Below, piece by piece: positions 35,031 through 43,357 of a stretch of DNA of 64,000 bases. Within the stretch, counting starts at the first letter, position 1. Each line of letters begins with the position of its first letter. The stretch comes from CAVSIP01 sp963728075 (GTDB taxonomy: Bacteria; Actinomycetota; Actinomycetes; JAFAQI01; DASSKL01), in NCBI GenBank assembly GCA_963728075.1, contig CAVSIP010000007.1, positions 575,827-639,826 on the forward strand, read 5' to 3'. The notes beneath the pieces were generated by a model. The model made no database searches, was not told the origin of the DNA, and was given only the letters and a program-made list of their open reading frames with translations. Both the position numbers and the translations under genes were made by a program.

Positions 35031-35522
35031 ATGACCGACCTGACCGGCGTGCGGCCGTACGTCTTGGGCGACGACGAGGGCGAGACGCTGTGGTTCCTCG
35101 GCAACCTGGTGACGATCAAGGCCGCCGGGGCGCAGACCTCCGGTCGCCTCACCGTGGCCGAGTTCGTGAACCCGCCGGGGTTCGCTCCGCCGCTGCACCG
35201 GCACCTCAGCGAGGACGAGATGTTCTACGTGCTCGACGGCACGGCGACGTTCCGCTGCGACGGGCTGGAGCTCGCGGCCGGGCCCGGCGACTTCGTCCTG
35301 CTCCCCGTCGGCCGGCCGCACACGTTCCTCGTCGGTCCGGACGAGCCGTTGCGCGTCCTGCAGATCACCACGCCGTCGGGCTTCGAGGGCTTCGCGCGCA
35401 TGGCGGGCGAGCCGGCTCTCGAGCGGCGGCTGCCCGACCCCGCGGCGCCGGACCCGGCGGCCCTGGCGCGGGCGGCGGAGCAGCACGCGATCGAGCTCCT
35501 GGGCCCGCCGCCCACGAGCTGA
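35031..35522 (+). CDS. Cupin-domain protein
   Basis: 163 aa, single beta-barrel cupin. Metal ligands: PLHRHLSEDEMFYVLDG (HxH and E) and PVGRPHTFLV (second-motif H); GPGDFVLLP is typical. Similar in length to quercetin-dioxygenase-like and mannose-isomerase-like small cupins, so the reaction is unknown. ATG 35031 follows GAAAGG. Divergent from tetR and probably its target. Confidence 0.88.
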   Translation: MTDLTGVRPYVLGDDEGETLWFLGNLVTIKAAGAQTSGRLTVAEFVNPPGFAPPLHRHLSEDEMFYVLDGTATFRCDGLELAAGPGDFVLLPVGRPHTFLVGPDEPLRVLQITTPSGFEGFARMAGEPALERRLPDPAAPDPAALARAAEQHAIELLGPPPTS

Positions 35523-35531
35523 CCGCCTGCG

Positions 35532-36206
35532 CTACGACGCGAGTGCGCCCGCCGCGACCGCCAGGTCGGAGACCAACCCGGCATAGGCGGCCTCCCGGTC
35601 GTCGGCGCGCAGCACGGCCGACGGATGGATCGTCGGCAGCAGCCACCCGGCCGACGTGGCCCCGTCCTCGGCGGCGGGTGCCCCGTCCGGCGGCCAGGGG
35701 AGCAGCGTCCCGCGTGCCTTCGTCACCCGGAAGGACGGACCCAGCAGCGCTCTCCCCGCGGTCGCGCCGAGCGACACGACGACCTGCGGGTCGAGCAGGG
35801 ACAGCTCGGCCTCCAGCCACGGGCGGCAGGCGGCCACCTCCCAGGTGTCCGGCGTCCGGTGGATGCGCCGCGTGCCGCCGCCGCCCTGCGGCCGCCAGGC
35901 GAAGTGCTTGACCGCGTTCGTCACGTACGCCGTCGACCGGTCGATCCCGGCCTCCTCCAGAGCCCGGTCGAGCAGCGTGCCGGCGGGACCGACGAACGGC
36001 AGGCCCCTCCGGTCCTCGACGTCCCCCGGCTGCTCGCCGACGAGCACGACCCGGGCCGCCGGGGCGCCGGCGCCGAACACCGTCTGGGTGGCGTTCTCGT
36101 GCAGGTCGCAGCCGCGGCAGCCCCGCGCCGCGTCCCGCAACCGGTCCAGGTCCGCGCCCGCGGGCACCCACCGCCCGGCGCCCGGGTAGTCGGGTCCGCT
36201 CGCCAC
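35532..36206 (-). CDS. UdgX-type uracil-DNA glycosylase
   Basis: 224 aa. UdgX recognises uracil in DNA and becomes covalently bound to it through the His of an RRIH loop. Seen: iron-sulfur cysteines C30 and C33 (CRGC) and C127, the active-site GEQPGDVEDRRGLPFVGPAG, VTNAVKHF, the diagnostic loop TRRIHR (H116), and LPTIHPSAVLR. The first loop residue is Thr where the published mycobacterial motif is KRRIH. GTG 36206 follows TACGTT by six bases (leaderless). Single gene; its 3' end nearly abuts that of the cupin gene. Confidence 0.88.
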   Translation of the reverse strand: MASGPDYPGAGRWVPAGADLDRLRDAARGCRGCDLHENATQTVFGAGAPAARVVLVGEQPGDVEDRRGLPFVGPAGTLLDRALEEAGIDRSTAYVTNAVKHFAWRPQGGGGTRRIHRTPDTWEVAACRPWLEAELSLLDPQVVVSLGATAGRALLGPSFRVTKARGTLLPWPPDGAPAAEDGATSAGWLLPTIHPSAVLRADDREAAYAGLVSDLAVAAGALAS

Positions 36207-36212
36207 GCCCGG

Positions 36213-36218
36213 AACGTA
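36213..36218 (-). promoter_or_regulatory. Predicted -10 box, leaderless udgX
   Basis: TACGTT six bases before GTG 36206. Confidence 0.45.
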
Positions 36219-36366
36219 CCCGGCGAGGAAGTTCCGGTCAGCGGGCAGGAACCCGACGGCGTACGTCGAAGGGTCCCGGGAAGTCCGGAGGCGGGCGTTA
36301 CCCCCGCGCGCCCTGCGTCGTTGACCAGGGCGAGAGCGGGGGGTGAGGCCGAAGGGAGAACGAGCG

Positions 36367-37632
36367 GTGCGGACGCGGCTACGAGCGGTGTGGGCGGTGC
36401 TGCGCGGCCTCCCGGTCGCCGGCCGGGCCGCCCTCGCCGTCGTCGTCCTGGCCAGCCTGTCGGTCGGCACCGCCAGCGCCGCGAGCGGCGTCCTCCGCGG
36501 GTCCGGGACGGGCGTCGCCGACGGCATCCGGGCCGCGGCGGGTGCGCTGTCCCCGACCGAAGGCTCCGGCGGTGGCGCCACGGAGACGTCCGGCTCCACG
36601 AGCACCCGCCACGCCGCACGCAACCGGGTGACCGTACGGCCGCTCGAGTCCCTGCACCAGGCGGACTTCCTCGTCACCCTGCCCCACACCGTCACGCGGG
36701 AGCAGCTGCGCACGATCGCCGGCCAGCGTGGAGTCGACGCGGTCGAGCTCGTCGACATCGGCCGGGCGAACGTCGACGGCCACCCGGCGTCCGTCCTCGG
36801 CGTGGACGCCTCCACCTTCCGCGCGTTCACCCCGAAGCTGTCCGCCGAGTCCGACCCGCTGTGGCTGTCCGTCGCGCGGGGGGAGCTCGTGGCCTCGTTC
36901 GGCTTCGGCCACGACGCTGCGCTCCCGCTGGGCACGGCCGTGCACGTCCGCGGCAAGCGGCCGATGGACCTGCGGATCGGCGCGTTCGCCTCCACCCTGC
37001 CCGGCGTCGACGCCGTCGTCGGCCGCAACGAGGCCCGCGGGCTGGGCCTGCCCGCCTCGAACGGCGTCGTCGTCAGCGCCCCGAAGACCGACCCGCTGGC
37101 GCTGCGCGACCGGCTCGCCGAGCTGCTCCCCAAGGGCGCCTCGGTGCAGATGCTGCGCAAGGTCGTGATGATCCGCGACGCCGGGTCCTACCTCACCCGC
37201 CAGCAGATCAACACGATCCTCAAGGCCGCGTACAGCCGGATCGGCAAGCCGTACGTGTGGGGCGCCGTGGGCCCGGACTCCTTCGACTGCTCGGGCCTGA
37301 TCGGTTGGGCGTACGCGCATGCCGGCGTCGCGCTGCCGCGCACGTCGCAACAGCAGTGGTTCGCGGGCCCGCACGTGCCGCTGTCCGACGCGCGGCCGGG
37401 CGACCTGCTGTTCTGGACCTACGACGAGTCCGACCCGAGCAACGTCGACCACGTCGCGATGTACATCGGCGACGGCAAGATGGTGGTCGCGCCGCACACC
37501 GGCGACTGGGTGCGCATCAAGCCGGTGCCGCTGTCCCACCTCGCCGGTGTCGTCCGGGTCGACCCGAGCATGGCGCTGCGGGTCGGCGGCCCCCGCTTCC
37601 ACATCGGCGGCGGCACGATCAGCGTCGGCTGA
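36367..37632 (+). CDS. Secreted NlpC/P60 cell-wall peptidase
   Basis: 421 aa, a peptidoglycan endopeptidase of family C40. Seen: signal peptide/anchor with core AALAVVVLASLSVGTASAAS (21-40), a middle region of about 230 residues without a recognised domain, and the C-terminal catalytic domain. The active-site Cys is C308 in DSFDCSGLIGW; H362 is in NVDHVAMYIGDG and H377 in VAPHTGD. GTG 36367 follows GAAGGGAGAACGAG. The leader of about 160 bases before it is GC-rich with several small hairpins. Probably acts outside the membrane in wall turnover. Confidence 0.92.
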   Translation: MRTRLRAVWAVLRGLPVAGRAALAVVVLASLSVGTASAASGVLRGSGTGVADGIRAAAGALSPTEGSGGGATETSGSTSTRHAARNRVTVRPLESLHQADFLVTLPHTVTREQLRTIAGQRGVDAVELVDIGRANVDGHPASVLGVDASTFRAFTPKLSAESDPLWLSVARGELVASFGFGHDAALPLGTAVHVRGKRPMDLRIGAFASTLPGVDAVVGRNEARGLGLPASNGVVVSAPKTDPLALRDRLAELLPKGASVQMLRKVVMIRDAGSYLTRQQINTILKAAYSRIGKPYVWGAVGPDSFDCSGLIGWAYAHAGVALPRTSQQQWFAGPHVPLSDARPGDLLFWTYDESDPSNVDHVAMYIGDGKMVVAPHTGDWVRIKPVPLSHLAGVVRVDPSMALRVGGPRFHIGGGTISVG

Positions 37633-37726
37633 CGGTCTGCAGGTTGATCTGTCTCGTGGCGGGCACACGCCGAACGGTGCGGAGGGCGGCTCAAGACCGG
37701 CCCCCACCCATGCCGACGAATGGACC

Positions 37727-38536
37727 ATGCGCACTGGTCTGTTCGCCGTAGTCACCGCTGCCGGTCTGCTCGCCACCGGATGCATGGGTGGGTCGGGCTC
37801 GCAGGACGCGGCGGCGCCGGTGGTGGTGCACCACAAGCCCACCCCGGCGGCGTCCGAGCCCGCGGCGAAGGTCGCCCCGCGTGACGCCGTGCTGGCGGCC
37901 GCCAAGGCCACCGAGGCGACGGGCAGCGCACAGTTCACCGTGCTCGTCCGCCCGCGCGGCGGATCGCAGCACGACCCGGCCCAGCCGCCGAACGACATCC
38001 TCCGCTACGCCGGGAACGTCGACTTCACCCACACGCGCATGCACGTGGACGTCTACGCGTACGGCGACGCCACCGGCCAGCCCCAACGCTCCCTCGGCCG
38101 CGTCGTGCTCAGCAACGGCCGGGAGTACGTCAGCTGGGCCGACGGGTCGACCTCTCAGCTGCCGGTCAAGCCCGGCGCCGACCTGCTGACCCTGACGACG
38201 GTCCTGGACGGCGCGCTGACGCCGGTCCGCGACGCCGGCATGCAGCGGGGCAAGGACCTCGGCCCGGCGCCCCTGCAGGTGTACGAGCTCCGCGTAGGCA
38301 GCGCGGACGTCGCCGCGCAGCTCGGCCTGCCCGCCGGTACGTTCGGTGGCCGCCAGGTCATCCGCCAGATCTGGGTCGACGGCCAGGGCCGGCTGGTCCG
38401 GGTCGACGACATCCTCGACCTGAGCAACCTGTCCCTGCCCAAGGCGCTGGCAGGCCTGCCCGGGCTGCTCGTCTCCACCAAGCTCACGTCGTTCGGCGTG
38501 CCGGTGTTCCAGCACGTCGCCGCGCAGAACAGCTGA
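37727..38536 (+). CDS. Lipoprotein, LppX/LprG-like
   Basis: 269 aa. Lipobox LLATGC with Cys at about residue 19, after a short hydrophobic signal (LFAVVTAAGLLATGC). The mature part (AVLAAAKATEATGSAQFTVL, GNVDFTHTRMHVDVYAYG, VRDAGMQRGKDLGPAPLQVYEL, GQGRLVRVDDILDL) has the all-beta layout of LppX/LprAFG carriers that hold lipids; this is a fold-level guess. ATG 37727 is the only start that leaves the signal intact. Confidence 0.8.
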   Translation: MRTGLFAVVTAAGLLATGCMGGSGSQDAAAPVVVHHKPTPAASEPAAKVAPRDAVLAAAKATEATGSAQFTVLVRPRGGSQHDPAQPPNDILRYAGNVDFTHTRMHVDVYAYGDATGQPQRSLGRVVLSNGREYVSWADGSTSQLPVKPGADLLTLTTVLDGALTPVRDAGMQRGKDLGPAPLQVYELRVGSADVAAQLGLPAGTFGGRQVIRQIWVDGQGRLVRVDDILDLSNLSLPKALAGLPGLLVSTKLTSFGVPVFQHVAAQNS

Positions 38537-38557
38537 CCGTAACCGGGTCGGGGGCGC

Positions 38558-39382
38558 TCACTCCGACGCGGCGCCGGTGAACCGCGGCGGCCGCTTCTCC
38601 TTCAGGGCCGCCACGCCCTCCCGCGCGTCCGGCCCGGTGAAGCCGAGGAACTCCATCGCCAGCGAGGCGTCGAACGCCGGGCCCGCCTGACGGAGCCAGT
38701 TGTTCAGCGCGTACTTCGTCCAGCGCAGTGCCGACTGCGAGCCCTGGGCCAGCTTCGTGGCGATGTCCAGCGACCGGTCGTGGACCTCGGCGTCCGCCAC
38801 GCACAGCGAGACCAGGCCGATCCGCTCCGCCTCCTCGCCGGACAGCGGCTCACAGGTCAGCAGGTGGTACTTCGCCTTCGCGAGCCCGCAGAGCAGCGGC
38901 CACAGGATCACCGCATGGTCGCCCGCCACCACACCCAGCCGGGTGTGCCCGTCGATGATCCGCGCGGTCCGCCCGGCGACGGACACGTCGGCGAGCAGCG
39001 CGACCACCAGGCCGGCACCCACGGCCGGGCCCTGGATCGCGGACACGATCGGCTTCGCGCAGTTGACCATCTCGTACACGAGGTCGCGCGCCTCGCGCAG
39101 CACCTCCACCCGGGCGGTCCAGTCCTCGACGATGTCGTCGAGCATCCGGATGTCACCGCCGGCGGAGAACGCCTCGCCCGCCCCACGGACCACGACGGCG
39201 CGGACGGACGGGTCGCGATCGACGGCGCGCCACAGCAGCGACAGGTCGCGGTGCATCGCGCGGTCGGTCGCGTTGAGCCGGCCCGGGTTGCTGATGACCA
39301 CCCGCAGCACACCGTCCGCGGGACGCTCGAACTGCAGGCTCGGGAACTGCTGGGCGTAGTCGGTGCTCGCGGAGTCGGTCAT
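38558..39382 (-). CDS. Enoyl-CoA hydratase/isomerase family protein
   Basis: 274 aa crotonase fold. Oxyanion-hole segments are present: GEAFSAGGDIRMLDD and AIQGPAVGAGLVVALLADV; the tail is FLGFTGPDAREGVAALKEKRPPRF. ATG 39382 follows CAGGAT-GCGGGC, the identical arrangement seen before the acyl-CoA ligase at 50490. Exact substrate unknown; probably acyl-CoA beta-oxidation. Single gene, 23 bases from the next minus-strand gene's stop. Confidence 0.92.
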   Translation of the reverse strand: MTDSASTDYAQQFPSLQFERPADGVLRVVISNPGRLNATDRAMHRDLSLLWRAVDRDPSVRAVVVRGAGEAFSAGGDIRMLDDIVEDWTARVEVLREARDLVYEMVNCAKPIVSAIQGPAVGAGLVVALLADVSVAGRTARIIDGHTRLGVVAGDHAVILWPLLCGLAKAKYHLLTCEPLSGEEAERIGLVSLCVADAEVHDRSLDIATKLAQGSQSALRWTKYALNNWLRQAGPAFDASLAMEFLGFTGPDAREGVAALKEKRPPRFTGAASE

Positions 39383-39405
39383 GCCCGCATCCTGCTGCAG
39401 CGCGG

Positions 39406-41202
39406 TCAGTCGTCGCGGCGCGGGTGCGCCGGGCCGCCGTCGCGCGAGAGGGCCCGTGCCGTCTCGATGAGCGGCACGTGGCTGAACGCCTGCGGGAAGT
39501 TGCCGACCTGGCGGCGGCTGTGCGGGTCGTACTCCTCGGCGAGCAGCCCGACGTCGTTGCGCAGGTCCAGCAGCCGCTCGAACAGCGCGCGTGCGTCCCG
39601 GTCGCGCCCCTGCAGGGCGTAGTTGTTCGCCAGCCAGAACGAGCAGGCGAGGAACGCACCCTCACCGGGTGGCAGCCCGTCGGGGGAGTCCGATCCCGGC
39701 TGTGTGTAGCGCAGCAGGAAGCCGTCGGCGAGGAGTTCCCGCTCGAGCGCCGCGACCGTGCCGACCATGCGCGGGTCGTCGGCGGGCAGGAACCCCACCA
39801 GCGGCAGCATGAGCACAGCGGCGTCGAGCTCGCGGCTGCCGTAGTACATCGTGAACGTCCCGCGCTCGTCGTCGTAGCCGTGCTGCAGCACGTCGGCGCG
39901 GATCTCGTCCCGAAGCGCACGCCACCGCTGCGCCGGGCCGTGCATGCCGAACCGCTCGATGGTCTTGACGCTGCGGTCGGCGGCGACCCAGGCCATGACG
40001 CGGGAGTGCGTGAAGTGCTGCCGTCCGCCGCGCACCTCCCAGATGCCGTCGTCGGGCTCGTCCCAGACCTGCTCGAGGTGCTCCATGAGCGCGACCTGCA
40101 GGGCCCAGCCGTACTCGTCGGGCTCCAGCGAGTGCAGCCGGGCCAGGTGCAGCGCGTCCATGACCTCGCCGTGCACGTCGAGCTGGAACTGGCCGACCGC
40201 CGCGTTGCCGATCCGTACGGGCCGCGCGCCCTCGTAGCCCGGCAGCCAGTCCGCCTCCCACTCGGACAGCCGCCGCTCCCCGGCGACGCCGTACATGATC
40301 TGCAGGTCCTCCGGGGTGCCGGCCGCCGCGCGCAGCAGCCAGCGCCGCCACTCCCGCGCCTCCGCGGTGAACCCCGTGGCCAGCAGCGCCTGCAGGGTCA
40401 GCGTCGCGTCGCGCAGCCAGCAGAAGCGGTAGTCCCAGTTCCGCATGCCGCCCAGCTGCTCCGGCAGCGAGGTGGTCGCGGCGGCGACGATGCCGCCGGT
40501 CGGCGCGTACGTCAGGCCCTTCAGCGTGACCAGCGAGCGGCGTACGGCATCCGGCCACTCGCCGTCGTACTGGCAGCCGGCGATCCACTCGTGCCAGAAC
40601 GACTCCGTCCGCTCCAGCGCCTCGAACGGGTCCACCGGTTCGGGTGGCGGCAGGTGCGACTCCCGCCAGGTGAGCACGAACGGCACCCGGTCGCCCTCCG
40701 CGACGGCGAACTCGGCGACGGTCGAGAAGTCCTCGCCCCGGGTCTCGACCGGGGTACGCAGCCAGGCGGCGTTCGGCCCGGCGACGGCGACCACGTCCCG
40801 GTCCAGCCGGCGCACCCAGGGCACCGTCCGCCCGTAGTCGAACCGCCAGCGCAGCTCCATCCGCATCGGCACCCGCCCGCGCACGCCCTCGACGATGCGG
40901 ACGACGTCCGGCGCCTGCCCGCGGATGGGCATGAACTCGACCAGCCGGACGGTGCCCTCGTCGGTGTCGAACTCGGTCTCCAGCACCAGCGAGTCGCCCC
41001 GGTAGCGGCGGCGGGTGGCGCGGACGTCACCCTGCGGTGCCAGCCGCCAGTGGCCGTGCTCGTCGCTGCCGAGCAGGGCCGCGAACATCGCGGCGGAGTC
41101 GAAGCGGGGGAAGCACAGCCAGTCGATCGACCCGTCCCGGCCGACCAGGGCTGCGGTCTGCGTGTCCCCGAGCAAGGCATAGTCCTCGATGCGCTGCGCC
41201 AC
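39406..41202 (-). CDS. GH15 glucoamylase/trehalase-type glycoside hydrolase
   Basis: 598 aa. Family hallmarks: RIEDYALLGDTQTAALVGRD at the N-terminus (super-sandwich domain, about 1-250), then an alpha/alpha barrel with GGMRNWDYRFCWLRDATLTL, IMYGVAGERRLSEWEADWLP, GNAAVGQFQLDVHGEV, and GEGAFLACSFWLANNYAL, whose Glu is a likely catalytic base. In actinobacteria this branch includes trehalases as well as glucoamylases; with otsA in the same window trehalose is plausible. GTG 41202 follows CATGCT by six bases. Cytoplasmic, no signal peptide. Confidence 0.92.
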   Translation of the reverse strand: MAQRIEDYALLGDTQTAALVGRDGSIDWLCFPRFDSAAMFAALLGSDEHGHWRLAPQGDVRATRRRYRGDSLVLETEFDTDEGTVRLVEFMPIRGQAPDVVRIVEGVRGRVPMRMELRWRFDYGRTVPWVRRLDRDVVAVAGPNAAWLRTPVETRGEDFSTVAEFAVAEGDRVPFVLTWRESHLPPPEPVDPFEALERTESFWHEWIAGCQYDGEWPDAVRRSLVTLKGLTYAPTGGIVAAATTSLPEQLGGMRNWDYRFCWLRDATLTLQALLATGFTAEAREWRRWLLRAAAGTPEDLQIMYGVAGERRLSEWEADWLPGYEGARPVRIGNAAVGQFQLDVHGEVMDALHLARLHSLEPDEYGWALQVALMEHLEQVWDEPDDGIWEVRGGRQHFTHSRVMAWVAADRSVKTIERFGMHGPAQRWRALRDEIRADVLQHGYDDERGTFTMYYGSRELDAAVLMLPLVGFLPADDPRMVGTVAALERELLADGFLLRYTQPGSDSPDGLPPGEGAFLACSFWLANNYALQGRDRDARALFERLLDLRNDVGLLAEEYDPHSRRQVGNFPQAFSHVPLIETARALSRDGGPAHPRRDD

Positions 41203-41252
41203 CCGCCCAGCATGCCGTGTACGGTCCACCGCGACCGGAGGGAGAGGTGGAC

Positions 41253-42014
41253 GTGGGCGACTTCGACGGCAAGGTGGCAATCGTCACCGGCGGTACGCGG
41301 GGCATCGGCCTGGCGATCGCCGAGGAGCTGGCCAAGCGCGGGGCGCGGGTGTGCGTGACCGCCCGCAAGCCCGAGGAGCTGGAGGCCGCGGTGGAGCGGC
41401 TCGGCGGCCCCGAGCGGGCCATCGCCTCGCGCGGCAGCGCGGATGACGAGGAGCATCAGGCCGCGACCGTCGCGACGGTGCTGGAGCGGTTCGGCTCGGT
41501 CGACGTCCTGGTCAACAACGCGGCCGTGAACCCGCACTTCGGCCCGATCATGGACGCGCCGCTCGCGACCGTCCGCAAGGTGATGGAGGTCAACGTCGTC
41601 TCCCCGATCGCGTGGGCGCAGCAGTGCTGGCACGCGTGGATGAAGGAGCACAGCGGCGGCGCGATCCTCAACGTCGCCAGCGTCGGCGGCGTCCGTACCG
41701 GCCCGTTCCTCGGCGCGTACAACGCGAGCAAGGCCGCGCTCATCCACCTCACCAAGCAGATGGCCGGCGAGATGGGGCCCAGCGTGCGGGTGAACGCCGT
41801 CGCCCCGGCCGTGGTCAAGACCTACTTCGCCCGGGCCCTGTACGAGGGCAGGGAGGAGCAGGCGGCGCAGGCGTACCCGATGAAGCGGCTGGGCGAGCCC
41901 GAGGACGTCGGTCGGCTCGGGGCGTTCCTGCTCAGCGACGACGCCTCCTGGATCAGCGGTGAGACCGTGGTCATCGACGGTGGCGTCACCACGCTGTCCG
42001 GCGCCGGGGGCTGA
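41253..42014 (+). CDS. SDR-family oxidoreductase
   Basis: 253 aa classical short-chain dehydrogenase. Seen: TGGTRGIG cofactor loop, NNAAVN, the serine step LNVASVGG, catalytic YNASK, and WISGETVVIDGGVTTLSG at the end. Probably NADP(H)-dependent 3-oxoacyl or alcohol type. GTG 41253 is preferred over GTG 41247 because GGAGGGAG lies at the right distance. Divergent from the GH15 gene. Confidence 0.93.
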   Translation: MGDFDGKVAIVTGGTRGIGLAIAEELAKRGARVCVTARKPEELEAAVERLGGPERAIASRGSADDEEHQAATVATVLERFGSVDVLVNNAAVNPHFGPIMDAPLATVRKVMEVNVVSPIAWAQQCWHAWMKEHSGGAILNVASVGGVRTGPFLGAYNASKAALIHLTKQMAGEMGPSVRVNAVAPAVVKTYFARALYEGREEQAAQAYPMKRLGEPEDVGRLGAFLLSDDASWISGETVVIDGGVTTLSGAGG

Positions 42015-42029
42015 CGCGCCCACCAGGCG

Positions 42030-42035
42030 TACCCT
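42030..42035 (+). promoter_or_regulatory. Predicted -10 box, leaderless small membrane protein
   Basis: TACCCT six bases before GTG 42042. Confidence 0.5.
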
Positions 42036-42041
42036 GGCCGG

Positions 42042-42401
42042 GTGAGCACGCAGTCCCCGGTACGGCGTCGCCCGACCCGCCGACCGCAGAACCCGTACAC
42101 GAAGGCCGCGGCCTGGGCGTTCATCTCTCTGCTTGCGTTCTTCGCCGCCGGCGTCTACTTCGCCGAGCCGGCCAAGGCGCTGCCCGTCTTCCTGCCGGGC
42201 CAGCAGCCCGGCCAGGACCTGCACCTCATCCAGCACGCGGTCGTCGCCGGGGTCATCGGCGTGTTCTCCCTGTTCGCGACGCTGGTCTCGCTCATCACCG
42301 CCGGCGCCCCGCCCCGCCAGCCGGTGCGCATCTCGCCCGACGCCCGGGGCGCGCACCCCCACATCCGCTCGATCCCACCGCAGCCCGGCCCCCGCGCGTG
42401 A
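42042..42401 (+). CDS. Small membrane protein
   Basis: 119 aa, not recognised. A basic N-terminus (RRRPTRRPQNPYTK) is followed by two hydrophobic helices, AAAWAFISLLAFFAAGVYFA (about 22-41) and VVAGVIGVFSLFATLVSLIT (about 67-86), and a proline-rich tail. Leaderless start after TACCCT. Its stop codon lies inside a palindrome resembling a CRP-type site that precedes the next SDR gene. Confidence 0.7.
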   Translation: MSTQSPVRRRPTRRPQNPYTKAAAWAFISLLAFFAAGVYFAEPAKALPVFLPGQQPGQDLHLIQHAVVAGVIGVFSLFATLVSLITAGAPPRQPVRISPDARGAHPHIRSIPPQPGPRA

Positions 42402-42413
42402 CGTGCGTCACGC
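42396..42413. promoter_or_regulatory. CRP-like palindrome
   Basis: GCGTGACG-TG-CGTCACGC, eight-base arms around two bases, with the GTG-N-CAC core of CRP/FNR-family sites. It stands 90 bases before the SDR gene at 42504. Confidence 0.45.
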
Positions 42414-42503
42414 TTGTTGAATCCGCGTCCAACCTCGATTGACCCGCTCGCTCGCGGTCTGCGACCGTGGACGCAACCCACCCCGAGTTCTCGAGGAGCA
42501 GTC

Positions 42504-43334
42504 GTGTCGCGGATCGCAGTGGTCACCGGAGGCGCGTCGGGCATCGGCAAGGCCATCTCCGAGCGACTGGTCGCGCGGGGCGACAGCGTGGTCGTCGCCG
42601 ACGTCAACGGTGACGGCGCCGCGCAGGTCGCCGAGCAGCTGACGGCGAGCGGCCCCGGCACGGCGACCGGCGTGCAGCTCGACGTCCGCGACGCCGAGGC
42701 GGTGGCGGACTGCTACCGCAAGGCCGCTGCCGACGGCGGCCGGCTCGACCTGGTGTTCAACAACGCGGGCATCGCGATCGGCGGCGAGGTCGAGGAGCTC
42801 ACCGTCGAGCACTGGGACCGGATCATCGCGGTCAACCTCTCCGGTGTCGCGTACGGCGTCGCCGCGGCGTACCCGCTCATGGTCCGGCAGGGCTTCGGCC
42901 ACATCGTCAACACCGCGTCGCTGGCCGGGCTGGTCCCCGCCCCGTTCCTCACGCCGTACGTCATGACCAAGCATGGCGTCGTCGGACTGTCGCTGGCGCT
43001 GCGCGCCGAGGCCCGCCACTTCGGTGTGAAGGTCACGGCGATCTGCCCGAGCTTCGTCGACACGCCGATGGTGCGCAACCCGACCGGGACGACGGACCTG
43101 CCCTCGACGCCGCTCATGCAGCGGGCTGGCGAGATGCAGAACGCCAACCGTGCCTACGACGTCAGCAAGCTGGCGCGCGACGTCATGCGCGGGGTCGACC
43201 GCAACAAGGCGCTCATCGTCACGCCGTTCAACGCCCAGGTGATGTGGCGGCTGCAGCGGTTCGCGCCGTGGCTGCTGCAGGGCATCACCGAGCGCGGCGT
43301 CTCGGTCGTGCGGCGCCGCCTCGCGAAGGCCTGA
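42504..43334 (+). CDS. SDR-family oxidoreductase
   Basis: 276 aa classical SDR. Seen: TGGASGIGKAIS, DLVFNNAGIAIGGEVEE, serine at VNTASLAGLV, catalytic YVMTK, and CPSFVDTPMVRNP after it. The long helical C-terminus (FNAQVMWRLQRFAPWLLQGI) suggests lipid substrates or membrane contact. GTG 42504 has GAGGAG nine bases upstream. It is followed after 23 bases by a crotonase gene. Confidence 0.93.
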   Translation: MSRIAVVTGGASGIGKAISERLVARGDSVVVADVNGDGAAQVAEQLTASGPGTATGVQLDVRDAEAVADCYRKAAADGGRLDLVFNNAGIAIGGEVEELTVEHWDRIIAVNLSGVAYGVAAAYPLMVRQGFGHIVNTASLAGLVPAPFLTPYVMTKHGVVGLSLALRAEARHFGVKVTAICPSFVDTPMVRNPTGTTDLPSTPLMQRAGEMQNANRAYDVSKLARDVMRGVDRNKALIVTPFNAQVMWRLQRFAPWLLQGITERGVSVVRRRLAKA

Positions 43335-43357
43335 GGCGGCTCGGGCAGACTGCCCGG

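Noticed and set aside
36207..36366. Possible ydaO-type (c-di-AMP) riboswitch before the NlpC/P60 gene
   Set aside because: GGAACCCGAC resembles one conserved block and such switches often precede wall peptidases, but the following block (GCTAACC) is absent and the leader is short. A covariance scan would decide.
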